DNA of 64,000 nucleotides, taken from contig CAXTUB010000010.1 of the NCBI GenBank assembly GCA_964247385.1, positions 1 to 64,000 of the forward strand, in the 5' to 3' direction. Below the pieces are notes generated by a model. The model did not search any database and was not told the origin of the DNA. It saw only the letters and a list, made by a program, of their open reading frames with translations. The position numbers were made by a program, and so were the translations under genes. How positions within the stretch are numbered: position 1 is the stretch's first letter; the number at the start of each line of letters is the position of its first letter. This DNA is from TMP-86 sp964247385. GTDB lineage: Bacteria; Pseudomonadota; Gammaproteobacteria; Steroidobacterales; Steroidobacteraceae. This document shows positions 17,082 to 25,000 of the stretch, piece by piece.

Positions 17082-17927
17082 ATGAATGCGCCCGTCGCGA
17101 CGCTTGGCGATCGAGTCGTCGCGAGCATGCCGTCATTCAGCAGCGCCGAACGCCGGGCGGCGCGAGCGCTGCTCGCCCGTTACCCGACCACCGGCATGGA
17201 AACCGTGGCGCTTTTCGCGGAGCGCGCGAAAGTGAGCGGGCCCACCATTCTTCGCTTCGTCACGAAACTGGGTTTTCCGAGCTATCCGGAATTCCGCCGC
17301 GCGCTGCGCGAAGAAATGGAAAAACGAGCTGAATACTCCGTGACGCCGCCGCCAGTGAGTGGAACTTCGGATGCTTTATCCGTACTGGGGGCTAGTCTCG
17401 CGGATGCGGTGCAACGATCGATTGGCATGGCCGGCGAGCTCGAAATCGCTCGATTGACCGAAGTACTCGTGGACGAAAGACGCCAAATCTTCTTGCTGGG
17501 CGGAGACTACACAGAGCCGGCGGCCCAGCATCTGGAGTTCTATCTTCGAAAGATGCGCGGCCGCATCCGAATGCTTTCGCCGCGTTTGATGTATCGAGCG
17601 GATGAGTTGGCCGAAATTAAAAAGCGGGACGTCGTGATTCTGTTCGATATCCGGCGTTACCAGGCCGACACCATTACGACAGCCGAAATTGCCAAGTCTC
17701 GCGGCGCGGTCGTTGTGTTGTTTACTGACCAATGGATGTCCAGCGTTGCGCAAGTGGCTGACTTCGTCATGCGTGCGCACGTGGATGTGCCCTCGCCCTG
17801 GGACAGCCTGATTGGCTTCATTGCCCTGGTCGAAGTGCTCGCGCTGTCGATCGCCGCTAAACAATGGCCGAACGCGAAGAGTCGTTACGAGAGCACTGAG
17901 CGCATCCGCGCGAAGCTTACCCCGTAG
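17082..17927 (+). CDS. MurR/RpiR-family transcriptional regulator
   Basis: This ~281-aa regulator has an N-terminal RpiR helix-turn-helix (FSSAERRAARALLARYPTTGMETVALFAERAKVSGPTILRFVTKLGFPSYPEFRRALREE) and a C-terminal SIS domain from about residue 115 (EVLVDERRQIFLLGGDYTEPAAQHLEFYLRKMRGRIRML, RDVVILFDIRRYQADTITTAEIAKSRGAVVVLFTD). SIS domains bind phosphosugars or other metabolites as effector. The ATG at 17082 follows AGGAG by five bases, so I prefer it to 17046. It sits between the two divergent catabolic operons, each preceded by the same 18-bp site, and is their likely regulator. Confidence 0.9.
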   Translation: MNAPVATLGDRVVASMPSFSSAERRAARALLARYPTTGMETVALFAERAKVSGPTILRFVTKLGFPSYPEFRRALREEMEKRAEYSVTPPPVSGTSDALSVLGASLADAVQRSIGMAGELEIARLTEVLVDERRQIFLLGGDYTEPAAQHLEFYLRKMRGRIRMLSPRLMYRADELAEIKKRDVVILFDIRRYQADTITTAEIAKSRGAVVVLFTDQWMSSVAQVADFVMRAHVDVPSPWDSLIGFIALVEVLALSIAAKQWPNAKSRYESTERIRAKLTP

Positions 17928-17994
17928 AAGCGCGTTGAACCGCGGTGAGCGCATTGATCGGAGCATGGAGAGATTGCGGACAACAGGAGGGTCT

Positions 17995-18012
17995 TGTAAT
18001 AAATAATACGAA
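17995..18012. promoter_or_regulatory. Candidate RpiR operator, copy 2
   Basis: TGTAATAAATAATACGAA lies 67 bases after the RpiR gene and ~140 bases before the glutamine-synthetase-like gene. It matches copy 1 at 16 of 18 bases. Its place in front of the plus-strand operon, with copy 1 in front of the minus-strand operon, is what is expected for a local regulator acting on both. Confidence 0.6.
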
Positions 18013-18152
18013 TCTTGTGCTTTAACATCGATTCGTTGCATTAGAATCATCAGAATTCCTTGCGCGGGGAGCCCCGATGAATGCCTAGTTGCGAAGAACG
18101 CCCAGTATCACTGCAAGTGCGTGAGAGAACTGGGAGCGGGGGTGAGCAATAG

Positions 18153-19484
18153 ATGCGGACAGGTGGCATGTCGATCAAGCGGGAAAATTTAATTACGGTT
18201 TGCTGCAGCGACATTGCAGGGCAGGTGCGCGGCAAGGGTTTTGCCGTTGCTCAACTTGGAGATCGGCGGCGTTTCGGCGTGGGTTGGACTCCTGGCAACG
18301 TCATGCTGAATTGTTTCAATCTCATTCCCCCTTCGCCTTTTGGTGTCTCCGGCGACTTGATGCTGATTCCGAGTTCCGATGGCGACTTCGTCTTGGATTA
18401 CGGCGACGGTAGTCCCGTCGAGCACTCAATTCTGGGCGACATTGTCACGATGAAAGGCGAGCCGTGGGAGTGTTGCACCCGGGCATTCCTGCGTCGCGCA
18501 TTGGACGCGCTCGAAAAGGCGGGCTTTCGCTTATTTTCGAGTTTCGAGCATGAATTTTGGCTGGAAGGGGCCGAACAACGCGCCGGCAACGCGTATGGCA
18601 TCAGCAAATTACGGGGCATCGAGGAATTGATCGGGGATTTTCTCGGTGCGCTGCGGGCCAATGGCATTCCTCCGGACACTTTCTTGCCCGAAGGCGGCTT
18701 CCAGCAATTTGAGGTCACGGTCGAGCCAAGCATTGGAATGTTCGCCGCGGATCACGCAGTCAAGCTTCGAGAAATTCTTCGTTCGGTGGCGCGCCGACAC
18801 GGCCGCCGGGTCAGTTTTTCGCCGGTGATCAAACTTGGCGGAGTGGGCACCGGCTTGCACCTGCACTTCAGCCTGCTCGACATGAAGGGCCGGCCTGTGT
18901 TTTACCAGCCCGGCAATCCCGGTGATTTGAGTGCCATTGCCGCTTCTTTTGCGGCAGGCATCGTTCGACATGCTCGCGCACTATGCGCCGTGACGGCCCC
19001 CAGCTTTATCTCCTATGAGAGACTGAAGCCTAATTCGTGGTCCGCCTGTTACGCCAATCTGGCCTACCGCCACCGTGAGGCCATGGTGAGAATCTGTCCA
19101 TACCCCGAGGCTGAAGGGGTGGACATTGCCAAGCGCTTCAATCTGGAATTTCGTGCAGCAGACAGCGCCGGGAGTCCCTACTTGCAACTCGGCATGCTCG
19201 TGTACGCGGGCCTTGCCGGAATTAAAGACTCGTTGCCCGCCCCCGACATTACTGCGAGAGATCTCGACGCATTGTCGCCCGCTGAGCGCGCGAAACTCGG
19301 CATCAAGGATCTTCCCCGCAGCTTGAGCGAGGCGCTCGACGCGCTTGAAGCGGATGCGGAAGCGATGAGTTGGTTGGGTCCAGTTCTTTCGAAGGTCTAT
19401 GTCATGCACAAACGAGGGGAAATCGCGGCCTGCGCGGACCGCGATATGGGTGAGCTCTGTTCTGATTATGCGCTGGCCTACTGA
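18153..19484 (+). CDS. Glutamine-synthetase-family ligase (gamma-glutamyl-amine synthetase-like)
   Basis: This 443-aa member of the glutamine synthetase fold forms a gamma-glutamyl amide using ATP. Catalytic blocks are present in order: SSFEHEF (Glu132, Glu134, metal), GGFQQFEVTVEPS, GTGLHLHFSL, SYERLKPNSW, AYRHREAMVRICP (Arg) and FNLEFRAADSAGSPYLQLG. It lacks the adenylylation loop of GlnA, and the early domain (CCSDIAGQVRGKGF) is that of PuuA/GlnA-like amine ligases. ATG 18153 follows GGGGGTGA; ATG 18168 is also possible. Its stop overlaps the next start (TGATG). A gamma-glutamylation step on an imported amine is inferred from family and operon; the substrate is unknown. Confidence 0.85.
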   Translation: MRTGGMSIKRENLITVCCSDIAGQVRGKGFAVAQLGDRRRFGVGWTPGNVMLNCFNLIPPSPFGVSGDLMLIPSSDGDFVLDYGDGSPVEHSILGDIVTMKGEPWECCTRAFLRRALDALEKAGFRLFSSFEHEFWLEGAEQRAGNAYGISKLRGIEELIGDFLGALRANGIPPDTFLPEGGFQQFEVTVEPSIGMFAADHAVKLREILRSVARRHGRRVSFSPVIKLGGVGTGLHLHFSLLDMKGRPVFYQPGNPGDLSAIAASFAAGIVRHARALCAVTAPSFISYERLKPNSWSACYANLAYRHREAMVRICPYPEAEGVDIAKRFNLEFRAADSAGSPYLQLGMLVYAGLAGIKDSLPAPDITARDLDALSPAERAKLGIKDLPRSLSEALDALEADAEAMSWLGPVLSKVYVMHKRGEIAACADRDMGELCSDYALAY

Positions 19485-20284
19485 TGACCCGTCGTGATCT
19501 AACGCCGCAAAGCACGCTGCTGACTGCGGGAGATCCTGACCCCGTTGGCATACGCAACGGGGATGCTCAATCTCCGTTTTTCATGTTTTGCGATCACGCG
19601 GGCAATGCCGTTCCGAAAGCACTCGATCATCTTGGTCTTTCCACCGCCGAGCTGAATCGTCATATTGGAATTGATATTGGTATCCTCGGCGTGAGCGAGC
19701 GGTTGTCCGATCTGTTGTCCGCTCCACTCATTTTCCAACGCTACTCGCGACTCGTCATCGAATGTAATCGTGTGCTTTCCGCGCCTGATCTGATCGCGCT
19801 TGAATCGGATGGGACTGTCGTGCCCGGCAATGCGCATTTGACGAGTGAGGACCGCGAGCGCCGGCTCGACGAAATCGTCAACCCTTATCGCCGCGAGGTC
19901 CTGGCCCTTCTCGAGCAGCGGGCCGCGTTGGGGCAGCCTACCGTCATTCTCTCGATGCACAGTTTTACACCAATGCTTCGGTCCAAGCCTCAAGCACGGC
20001 CTTGGCAGGTGTGCATGTGCGTCGCGCACGACAGCCGATTCACCCAGCATCTTCTGCCGCTTCTCGATGCGGAAAACTTGACTGTCGGCCGCAACGAGCC
20101 TTATGGCATCGATCCGACGCTCGAGTATTCCGTCCCAACCTACGCGGAAGCCCGCGGGCTACCCTATGCGGAGTTTGAGATCCGGCAAGATCTGATCACC
20201 GATGCGGCTGGACAGGTCGAATGGGCCGAACGGCTCGCCAGAGTCATCCCCGAGGCATACCGCAGCTTCAGCGCATCCGCGTGA
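19484..20284 (+). CDS. N-formylglutamate amidohydrolase family protein
   Basis: This 266-aa protein of the N-formylglutamate amidohydrolase family (metal-dependent, related to zinc carboxypeptidases) shows MFCDHAGNAVP, NRHIGIDIGILGVSERL, CNRVLSAPDLI, VILSMHSFTP and GRNEPYGIDPTLEYSVPTYAEARGLPYAEFEIRQDLI. The classical enzyme ends the histidine pathway, but no hut gene is present. The gene overlaps the glutamine-synthetase-like gene by one base, so it may instead release glutamate from a glutamyl or acyl amide in this pathway, which is inference. Confidence 0.88.
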   Translation: MTRRDLTPQSTLLTAGDPDPVGIRNGDAQSPFFMFCDHAGNAVPKALDHLGLSTAELNRHIGIDIGILGVSERLSDLLSAPLIFQRYSRLVIECNRVLSAPDLIALESDGTVVPGNAHLTSEDRERRLDEIVNPYRREVLALLEQRAALGQPTVILSMHSFTPMLRSKPQARPWQVCMCVAHDSRFTQHLLPLLDAENLTVGRNEPYGIDPTLEYSVPTYAEARGLPYAEFEIRQDLITDAAGQVEWAERLARVIPEAYRSFSASA

Positions 20285-20342
20285 TCCTCTCGGGGCAGTG
20301 CGCGCCGCTTCCCGGCATGAGCTGTTGAGGGGAGGTCAGCGG

Positions 20343-21146
20343 ATGGAGAGCTCTTCGTTCCCCGTTTCGGGACAACGCTCCGAAATTCCGTTGCTTCGTA
20401 CCTCGGGATTGACAAAGTCGTTCCGCCGGTTCACCGCTCTTTCGAACCACTCCGTTTCGATTTATGAGCGCGAGATCATCGGCATCATTGGGCCGAATGG
20501 TTCTGGTAAAAGCACGCTCTTCAATCTCGTGAGCGGGTTTTCGACGCCCACGTCAGGCCTCATCGAGTTCAGAGGCAAGCCCATTCAACGCCTGACGCAG
20601 TCAGAAATTGTTTCCGCTGGCATTGCTCGCACATTTCAAGGATCGCGTCTGTTCGGCTCCCTCACGTGCGAAGACAACGTCCTCGCCGCCGCGCAATTGC
20701 GCCATCCAATCGGCGCCGCACCCAGCCTCTTCCGGGGCCGTCAATTCCGCGATCGCGCGATTGCGGCTGAAAGGATTGCAAGGGAATTGCTCGACTTCAT
20801 GGGTCTTCGATCCAAGGCAAACCAGTTGGCCGCTGAGCTCGCTTACGGCGACCAGCGCCGGCTGGAAATAGCCCGCGCGCTCGCGACGCGCCCACAGATG
20901 TTGCTGCTCGATGAGCCAGCCGCAGGGCTCGACTCTCACGAGACGAAGCATCTTGTCGGGTTGATCCGCGAGATCAGAGATCGATACGCTACTGCGATCG
21001 TCGTAGTCGAGCACGACATGGATCTCATCATGAGTGTCTGCGAGCGGATCCAGGTATTTTCCGCCGGAGAGGTGATCTGTCTCGGCGAGCCCGAACAGGT
21101 TCGCACTCACCCGCGCGTGCGGGAGGTTTACTTGGGCGATGCCTAA
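20343..21146 (+). CDS. livG: Branched-chain amino acid-type ABC transporter ATP-binding protein LivG
   Basis: This ATPase of a Liv/HAAT-type importer is about 267 aa. It has Walker A GPNGSGKSTLFNLVSG, the LivG-specific GIARTFQGSRLFGSLTCEDNVL, a degenerate signature ELAYGDQRRLEIARALATRP, Walker B MLLLDEPAAGLD and switch His VVVEHDMDLIM. ATG 20343 follows the purine-rich GAGGGGAGG; the longer frame runs through the previous gene. It begins the five-gene transport section, 58 bases after the amidohydrolase, and overlaps livF by 8 bases. Confidence 0.93.
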   Translation: MESSSFPVSGQRSEIPLLRTSGLTKSFRRFTALSNHSVSIYEREIIGIIGPNGSGKSTLFNLVSGFSTPTSGLIEFRGKPIQRLTQSEIVSAGIARTFQGSRLFGSLTCEDNVLAAAQLRHPIGAAPSLFRGRQFRDRAIAAERIARELLDFMGLRSKANQLAAELAYGDQRRLEIARALATRPQMLLLDEPAAGLDSHETKHLVGLIREIRDRYATAIVVVEHDMDLIMSVCERIQVFSAGEVICLGEPEQVRTHPRVREVYLGDA

Positions 21147-21870
21147 GGCCCAAAGCCCTCTACTGGCCGTCGATGCGTTGGAAGTGCGTTTCGGCAATAT
21201 CCGCGCGCTGAAGGGCGTATCGCTCGAGGTGCAACGCGGCGAGGTCGTGGCGCTGATGGGCGCGAATGGCGCTGGCAAGAGCACGATGTTGCGCACGATC
21301 TCAGGTCTTCAACGAGCAGCTTCCGGCACGATTCGTTTCGCCGGCCAGGCAATCGAGGACTTCGCGCCCGCGCGCATTGTCCGTCTCGGTCTGTCGCAAA
21401 GCCCGGAAGGTCGACGCGTGTTCGGTGCCCTGACCGTGGCCGACAACCTTCGCTTGGGAGCCTGTACGCGCTCGCGTTCAGCCGGAGTCGCGGAAGACAT
21501 CGAACGCATGCTCGCCTTGTTTCCTATCCTCCGTGTCCGATGGCGGCAGCTGGCCGCCACGTTATCCGGGGGCGAACAGCAACAACTCGCGATTGCGCGA
21601 GCCCTCATGGCGGCACCGCAAATGTTACTGTTGGATGAGCCGTCGCTCGGGGTCGCGCCAATCATCGTCCGACAGCTTTTCGAAGCACTGGCCGGACTCA
21701 AGCAAAACGGAATGACGATGCTTCTCGTCGAACAAAATATGACCTTGGCGCTCCAACTCGCCGACCGCGCCTACGTGCTTCGAACCGGATCGGTGGTGCT
21801 GGACGGAACCGCGTCCGCCCTGCTGTCCGATGATCGGGTCGCACAAGCCTACTTAGGGGGCTCGCAGTGA
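21139..21870 (+). CDS. livF: Branched-chain amino acid-type ABC transporter ATP-binding protein LivF
   Basis: The second ATPase of the importer, 243 aa. Walker A is GANGAGKSTMLRTISG. The LivF pattern LGLSQSPEGRRVFGALTVADNLRLGA follows, then signature LSGGEQQQLAIARALM, Walker B MLLLDEPSLGVAP and VEQNMTLALQLADRAYVLRTG. It pairs with LivG at the cytoplasmic face of the LivHM channel. It overlaps livG by 8 and livH by 4 bases, indicating translational coupling. Confidence 0.93.
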   Translation: MPKAQSPLLAVDALEVRFGNIRALKGVSLEVQRGEVVALMGANGAGKSTMLRTISGLQRAASGTIRFAGQAIEDFAPARIVRLGLSQSPEGRRVFGALTVADNLRLGACTRSRSAGVAEDIERMLALFPILRVRWRQLAATLSGGEQQQLAIARALMAAPQMLLLDEPSLGVAPIIVRQLFEALAGLKQNGMTMLLVEQNMTLALQLADRAYVLRTGSVVLDGTASALLSDDRVAQAYLGGSQ

Positions 21871-22769
21871 ATCACGCGCAATACCTCGCGCAACAACTGA
21901 TCAACGCCTTGAGTCTCGGCAGTCTCTATGCCTTGGTTGCCGTGGGTCTTTCGATCATATTCGGCGTTCTGAAACTCACTAACTTCGCGCACGGGGATGT
22001 GATGATGGTCGGTGCGTTTGCGGCCGCCCTCACCCTGGCGCTCGGGATGCCGTTCATTCCCGCACTCGGTTGTGGGGTAGTCGCTGGCGCCTTGATGGGT
22101 TTCTTCATCGAGCGTCTCATCTATCGGCCCATACGCCATGCGCCGGACGTGACGCGCCTATTGACCACTCTAGCGGTGACTTACATTCTCGAGAATTTGG
22201 GCGTTTTGCTCTTTACCTCCTCGCCTCGCAATTTCCCGTTACCCGATGCGCTCAATCGCTCCTGGGAAGGGTTACAGGGCGCGATCACCATCACGAGCAT
22301 CAGCGTGCTGACCGTGTCGCTCACGGTGGCCTCGCTGATCGGACTGTGGTGGTTCATGAATCGAACGACCGTAGGGCTCGGCATGCGCGCTGCGGCGGAG
22401 GATATCTCGGCGGCTCATCTGGTTGGATTGGATGTCAACCGCATCATGATGATTGCTTTCGTGCTCGCCTCGGCTCTGGCCGGCTTGGCAGGCGTCTTGT
22501 GGGCCGCTCAAGCAGGGGTGGTTGAGCCGCAGATGGGATTCACTCCGATGCTCAAGGCGTTCGTCGCGGCCATCATCGGCGGCTTTGGCTCCATTGCCGG
22601 GGCGCTGATCGGCGGGTATATGCTGGGCGCCCTCGAGGTGTTCATCGTCGCTTTCCTGCCGGAATCCGTGGCGGGTTACCGCGACGCCATCGTCTTCGCA
22701 TTGCTCATTGCCTTCTTGTTGGTTCGTCCCGGCGGTCTTCTGCAGCCGTTTCGCGAAGTCAAGCTGTGA
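21867..22769 (+). CDS. livH: Branched-chain amino acid-type ABC transporter permease LivH
   Basis: This 300-aa inner-membrane permease has about eight hydrophobic segments. Family hallmarks are INALSLGSLYALVAVGLSIIFGVLKLTNFAHGD near the N-terminus, GLGMRAAAEDISAAHLVGLDVNRIM (cytoplasmic coupling loop), and FTPMLKAFVAAIIGGFGSIAGALIGGYMLG. It forms the channel with LivM. It overlaps livF and livM by four bases each (ATGA/GTGA type). Confidence 0.93.
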   Translation: MNHAQYLAQQLINALSLGSLYALVAVGLSIIFGVLKLTNFAHGDVMMVGAFAAALTLALGMPFIPALGCGVVAGALMGFFIERLIYRPIRHAPDVTRLLTTLAVTYILENLGVLLFTSSPRNFPLPDALNRSWEGLQGAITITSISVLTVSLTVASLIGLWWFMNRTTVGLGMRAAAEDISAAHLVGLDVNRIMMIAFVLASALAGLAGVLWAAQAGVVEPQMGFTPMLKAFVAAIIGGFGSIAGALIGGYMLGALEVFIVAFLPESVAGYRDAIVFALLIAFLLVRPGGLLQPFREVKL

Positions 22770-23812
22770 GCCTATCCATCCAATCCCTATTGAAGGGGCT
22801 GGGCGCGTTCATCGTTATCGGGTTCATCGCCTTCGACCCGCCGTTGCTCTTCAACGATTACATCGTTCGCATCATTCTGCTCATGGCGCTCAACAGCATC
22901 TTGGTGTTGTCGCTGTCGTTGAGTAATGGCTTCACCGGAGTCTTTTCGTTGGGGCACGTCGGCTTCATCGGTTTGGGAGCCTACGTATCGGGCATTTTGT
23001 CTCTGACCTTCAGCCAAAAGATCGCGTTGCTCCCGCACCTCCCGCCGTTCTTGATGCACCTTACGTTGGGCTTCTTGCCCACCACGGTGTTGGCAGGATT
23101 GGTTGCGGCTGCGCTCGCCGTGATCGTTGGATATCCGCTGATGCGATTGTCGGGCTACTTCGTCTCGGTAGCCACCATGGGCTTTCTGATCATCGTCAAT
23201 GTGATATTGATCAACGCTTCCGACTTCACCCGCGGCGCCCACACGTTCACCGGCGTGCCGCTCGACTCGACGCTGCCTTGGGTCGTAGGATGGCTGGTAC
23301 TTGCCATCGCGGTCCTGGCGCGCCTCGTCTATTCTCCTTTTGGAAAATCGATGAAAGCCATACGGGATGATACGATCGCCGCAAGCGCGATCGGCATCCA
23401 TGTGCTGCGTGTTCGACTGATCGCCTTCAGCGTAGGAGCCTTTTTTGCGGGCGTGGGCGGCTCTCTCTATGCTCATTACATCGGCTCGTTCTCACCGGCG
23501 GCATTTTACTTTTCTCTGACCTTCAATCTCATCGCCATGCTCGTCCTCGGCGGAATGAGCTCCATCAGCGGTGCCGTCATCGGCGTGATCGTTGTTTCTC
23601 TATTGTCTGAATTCCTTCGCTCGGTGGAGCGTGGATTCACTGTCGGCGCTTGGACCGTTCCGCCGTTGTACGGGGCGAGCCAGATTGCGCTCGGGCTCAT
23701 CTTGATTCTCATCATGATCTTCAGGCCCCAAGGCATCATGGGACATCGAGAGATCGGCTGGCGGCGGCGTGGAGTGGATGGCGCGCCACATCGCGAGCCC
23801 GAATCCTCATGA
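22766..23812 (+). CDS. livM: Branched-chain amino acid-type ABC transporter permease LivM
   Basis: This 348-aa permease has about ten hydrophobic segments. Typical blocks are NGFTGVFSLGHVGFIGLGAYVSGIL, GKSMKAIRDDTIAASAIGIHVLRVRLIAFSVGAFFAGVGGSLYAHYIGSFSPAAFYFSLTFNLIAMLVLGGMSSISGAVIG (coupling loop and last helices) and IFRPQGIMG at the end. It starts inside the livH stop with GTG and overlaps the binding-protein gene by four bases. Confidence 0.93.
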   Translation: MSLSIQSLLKGLGAFIVIGFIAFDPPLLFNDYIVRIILLMALNSILVLSLSLSNGFTGVFSLGHVGFIGLGAYVSGILSLTFSQKIALLPHLPPFLMHLTLGFLPTTVLAGLVAAALAVIVGYPLMRLSGYFVSVATMGFLIIVNVILINASDFTRGAHTFTGVPLDSTLPWVVGWLVLAIAVLARLVYSPFGKSMKAIRDDTIAASAIGIHVLRVRLIAFSVGAFFAGVGGSLYAHYIGSFSPAAFYFSLTFNLIAMLVLGGMSSISGAVIGVIVVSLLSEFLRSVERGFTVGAWTVPPLYGASQIALGLILILIMIFRPQGIMGHREIGWRRRGVDGAPHREPESS

Positions 23813-24972
23813 CTCTGCGAAGAATATTGTTGCAGGCGGCTCTGCTCATTGGAGTGGTCACGCAACGCGCGTTCGCGCTCGAGCCGGTCAAGATCGGTTT
23901 CCCCGCCAATTTGACGGGTCCGATGTCTCCCTTCGAAAGACCCATGTTGAACGGGGCTCAAGTAGCCGCCTTGGAGATCAACGCGGCACATGGCGTGCTG
24001 GGCGGGCCCCTCGAGCTCGTCGTGTACGATGCCAAGACCGACCCTACCGTCACATCGACGATTGCGAGCCGGATGATTTACAGCGACAAGGTGGTCGGCA
24101 TCATCGGCTTTGTCGATTCTGACTCGGTGCTCGCCATGGGCCCGCAAATCCAAAAGGCGCGCATCCCCATGATTACTCCGGGCGCGACCTCGCCGAAGCT
24201 GCCGGCGCAAGTTGGCGATCAAATATTTCTATCGGCGTTTGGAGACAACGTACAGGCGGCGGCGGGCGCCGAGTTTGTGTTGACCGCTTGGCATGCCAAG
24301 ACAGCGTATCTGATGACCGATAGCAGTACCGAATACACGAATCTTCTGGCGGATTATTTCGTCGCGGCATTTGAGCACGGCGGCGGAAAGTTGTTGGGGA
24401 AGGCAAACTATCGAAGCGGCGATAAGAATTTCAGCGCGCAGATCGCAAGAATTAAATCGTTATCGAAGCCGCCCGCATTCATCTACTGTGCATCGAATAC
24501 CGACGAGGCCGGCTTGATCATCAAACAGCTGAGGCAGGCCGGCGTCAAACTTCCCGTGGTGGGCGGTGATGGGTTGGACTCTCCTTTGTTGGCGGAGGTC
24601 GCGGGTCAAGCTGCCAACGACATTTATTTCACAACGCACACGTTCCTGGGTGAGGGCTCCTCGGCGGACGTGCGCGCTTTCATGACGAGCTACGAAAAAT
24701 TCACGGGGCATTTTCCTGAAAATGCTTTCGCGGCGCTCGGCTATACGGCGGTCCGCCTCATGGCAGATGCAATCACCCGAGCCGGTTCCATCGAGCCGGG
24801 GAGGATTGCCGCTGCACTGGCGGCGACGTCCGGGTTCCAAGGCATCACGGGCACGATTACCTATCGTCCCGGTGAGCACATCCCCTCCAAGAGCGTGACC
24901 ATTGTCAATATTCAACGACAGAAATCCAAGAAAGTGGGCGAAATCATGCCTTCTTTCGTTCCAGAGCCTTGA
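23809..24972 (+). CDS. ABC transporter substrate-binding protein (Liv/amide type)
   Basis: This 387-aa periplasmic binding protein supplies ligand to the LivHMGF importer. A Sec signal peptide (about residues 1-24, LLQAALLIGVVTQRAFA) precedes two Rossmann-like lobes: VKIGFPANLTGPMSPFERPMLNGAQVAALEIN, VVGIIGFVDSDSVLAMGPQIQKARIPMITPGATSP and NAFAALGYTAVRLMADAI. The family binds branched-chain amino acids, amides, urea or aromatic acids; the ligand cannot be read from the sequence. The gene order places it after the permeases, unlike E. coli livJ/K. The start overlaps the livM stop (ATGA). Confidence 0.92.
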   Translation: MTLRRILLQAALLIGVVTQRAFALEPVKIGFPANLTGPMSPFERPMLNGAQVAALEINAAHGVLGGPLELVVYDAKTDPTVTSTIASRMIYSDKVVGIIGFVDSDSVLAMGPQIQKARIPMITPGATSPKLPAQVGDQIFLSAFGDNVQAAAGAEFVLTAWHAKTAYLMTDSSTEYTNLLADYFVAAFEHGGGKLLGKANYRSGDKNFSAQIARIKSLSKPPAFIYCASNTDEAGLIIKQLRQAGVKLPVVGGDGLDSPLLAEVAGQAANDIYFTTHTFLGEGSSADVRAFMTSYEKFTGHFPENAFAALGYTAVRLMADAITRAGSIEPGRIAAALAATSGFQGITGTITYRPGEHIPSKSVTIVNIQRQKSKKVGEIMPSFVPEP

Positions 24973-25000
24973 TCAACTCCGGTCTTTAGCGAGTATCCAC

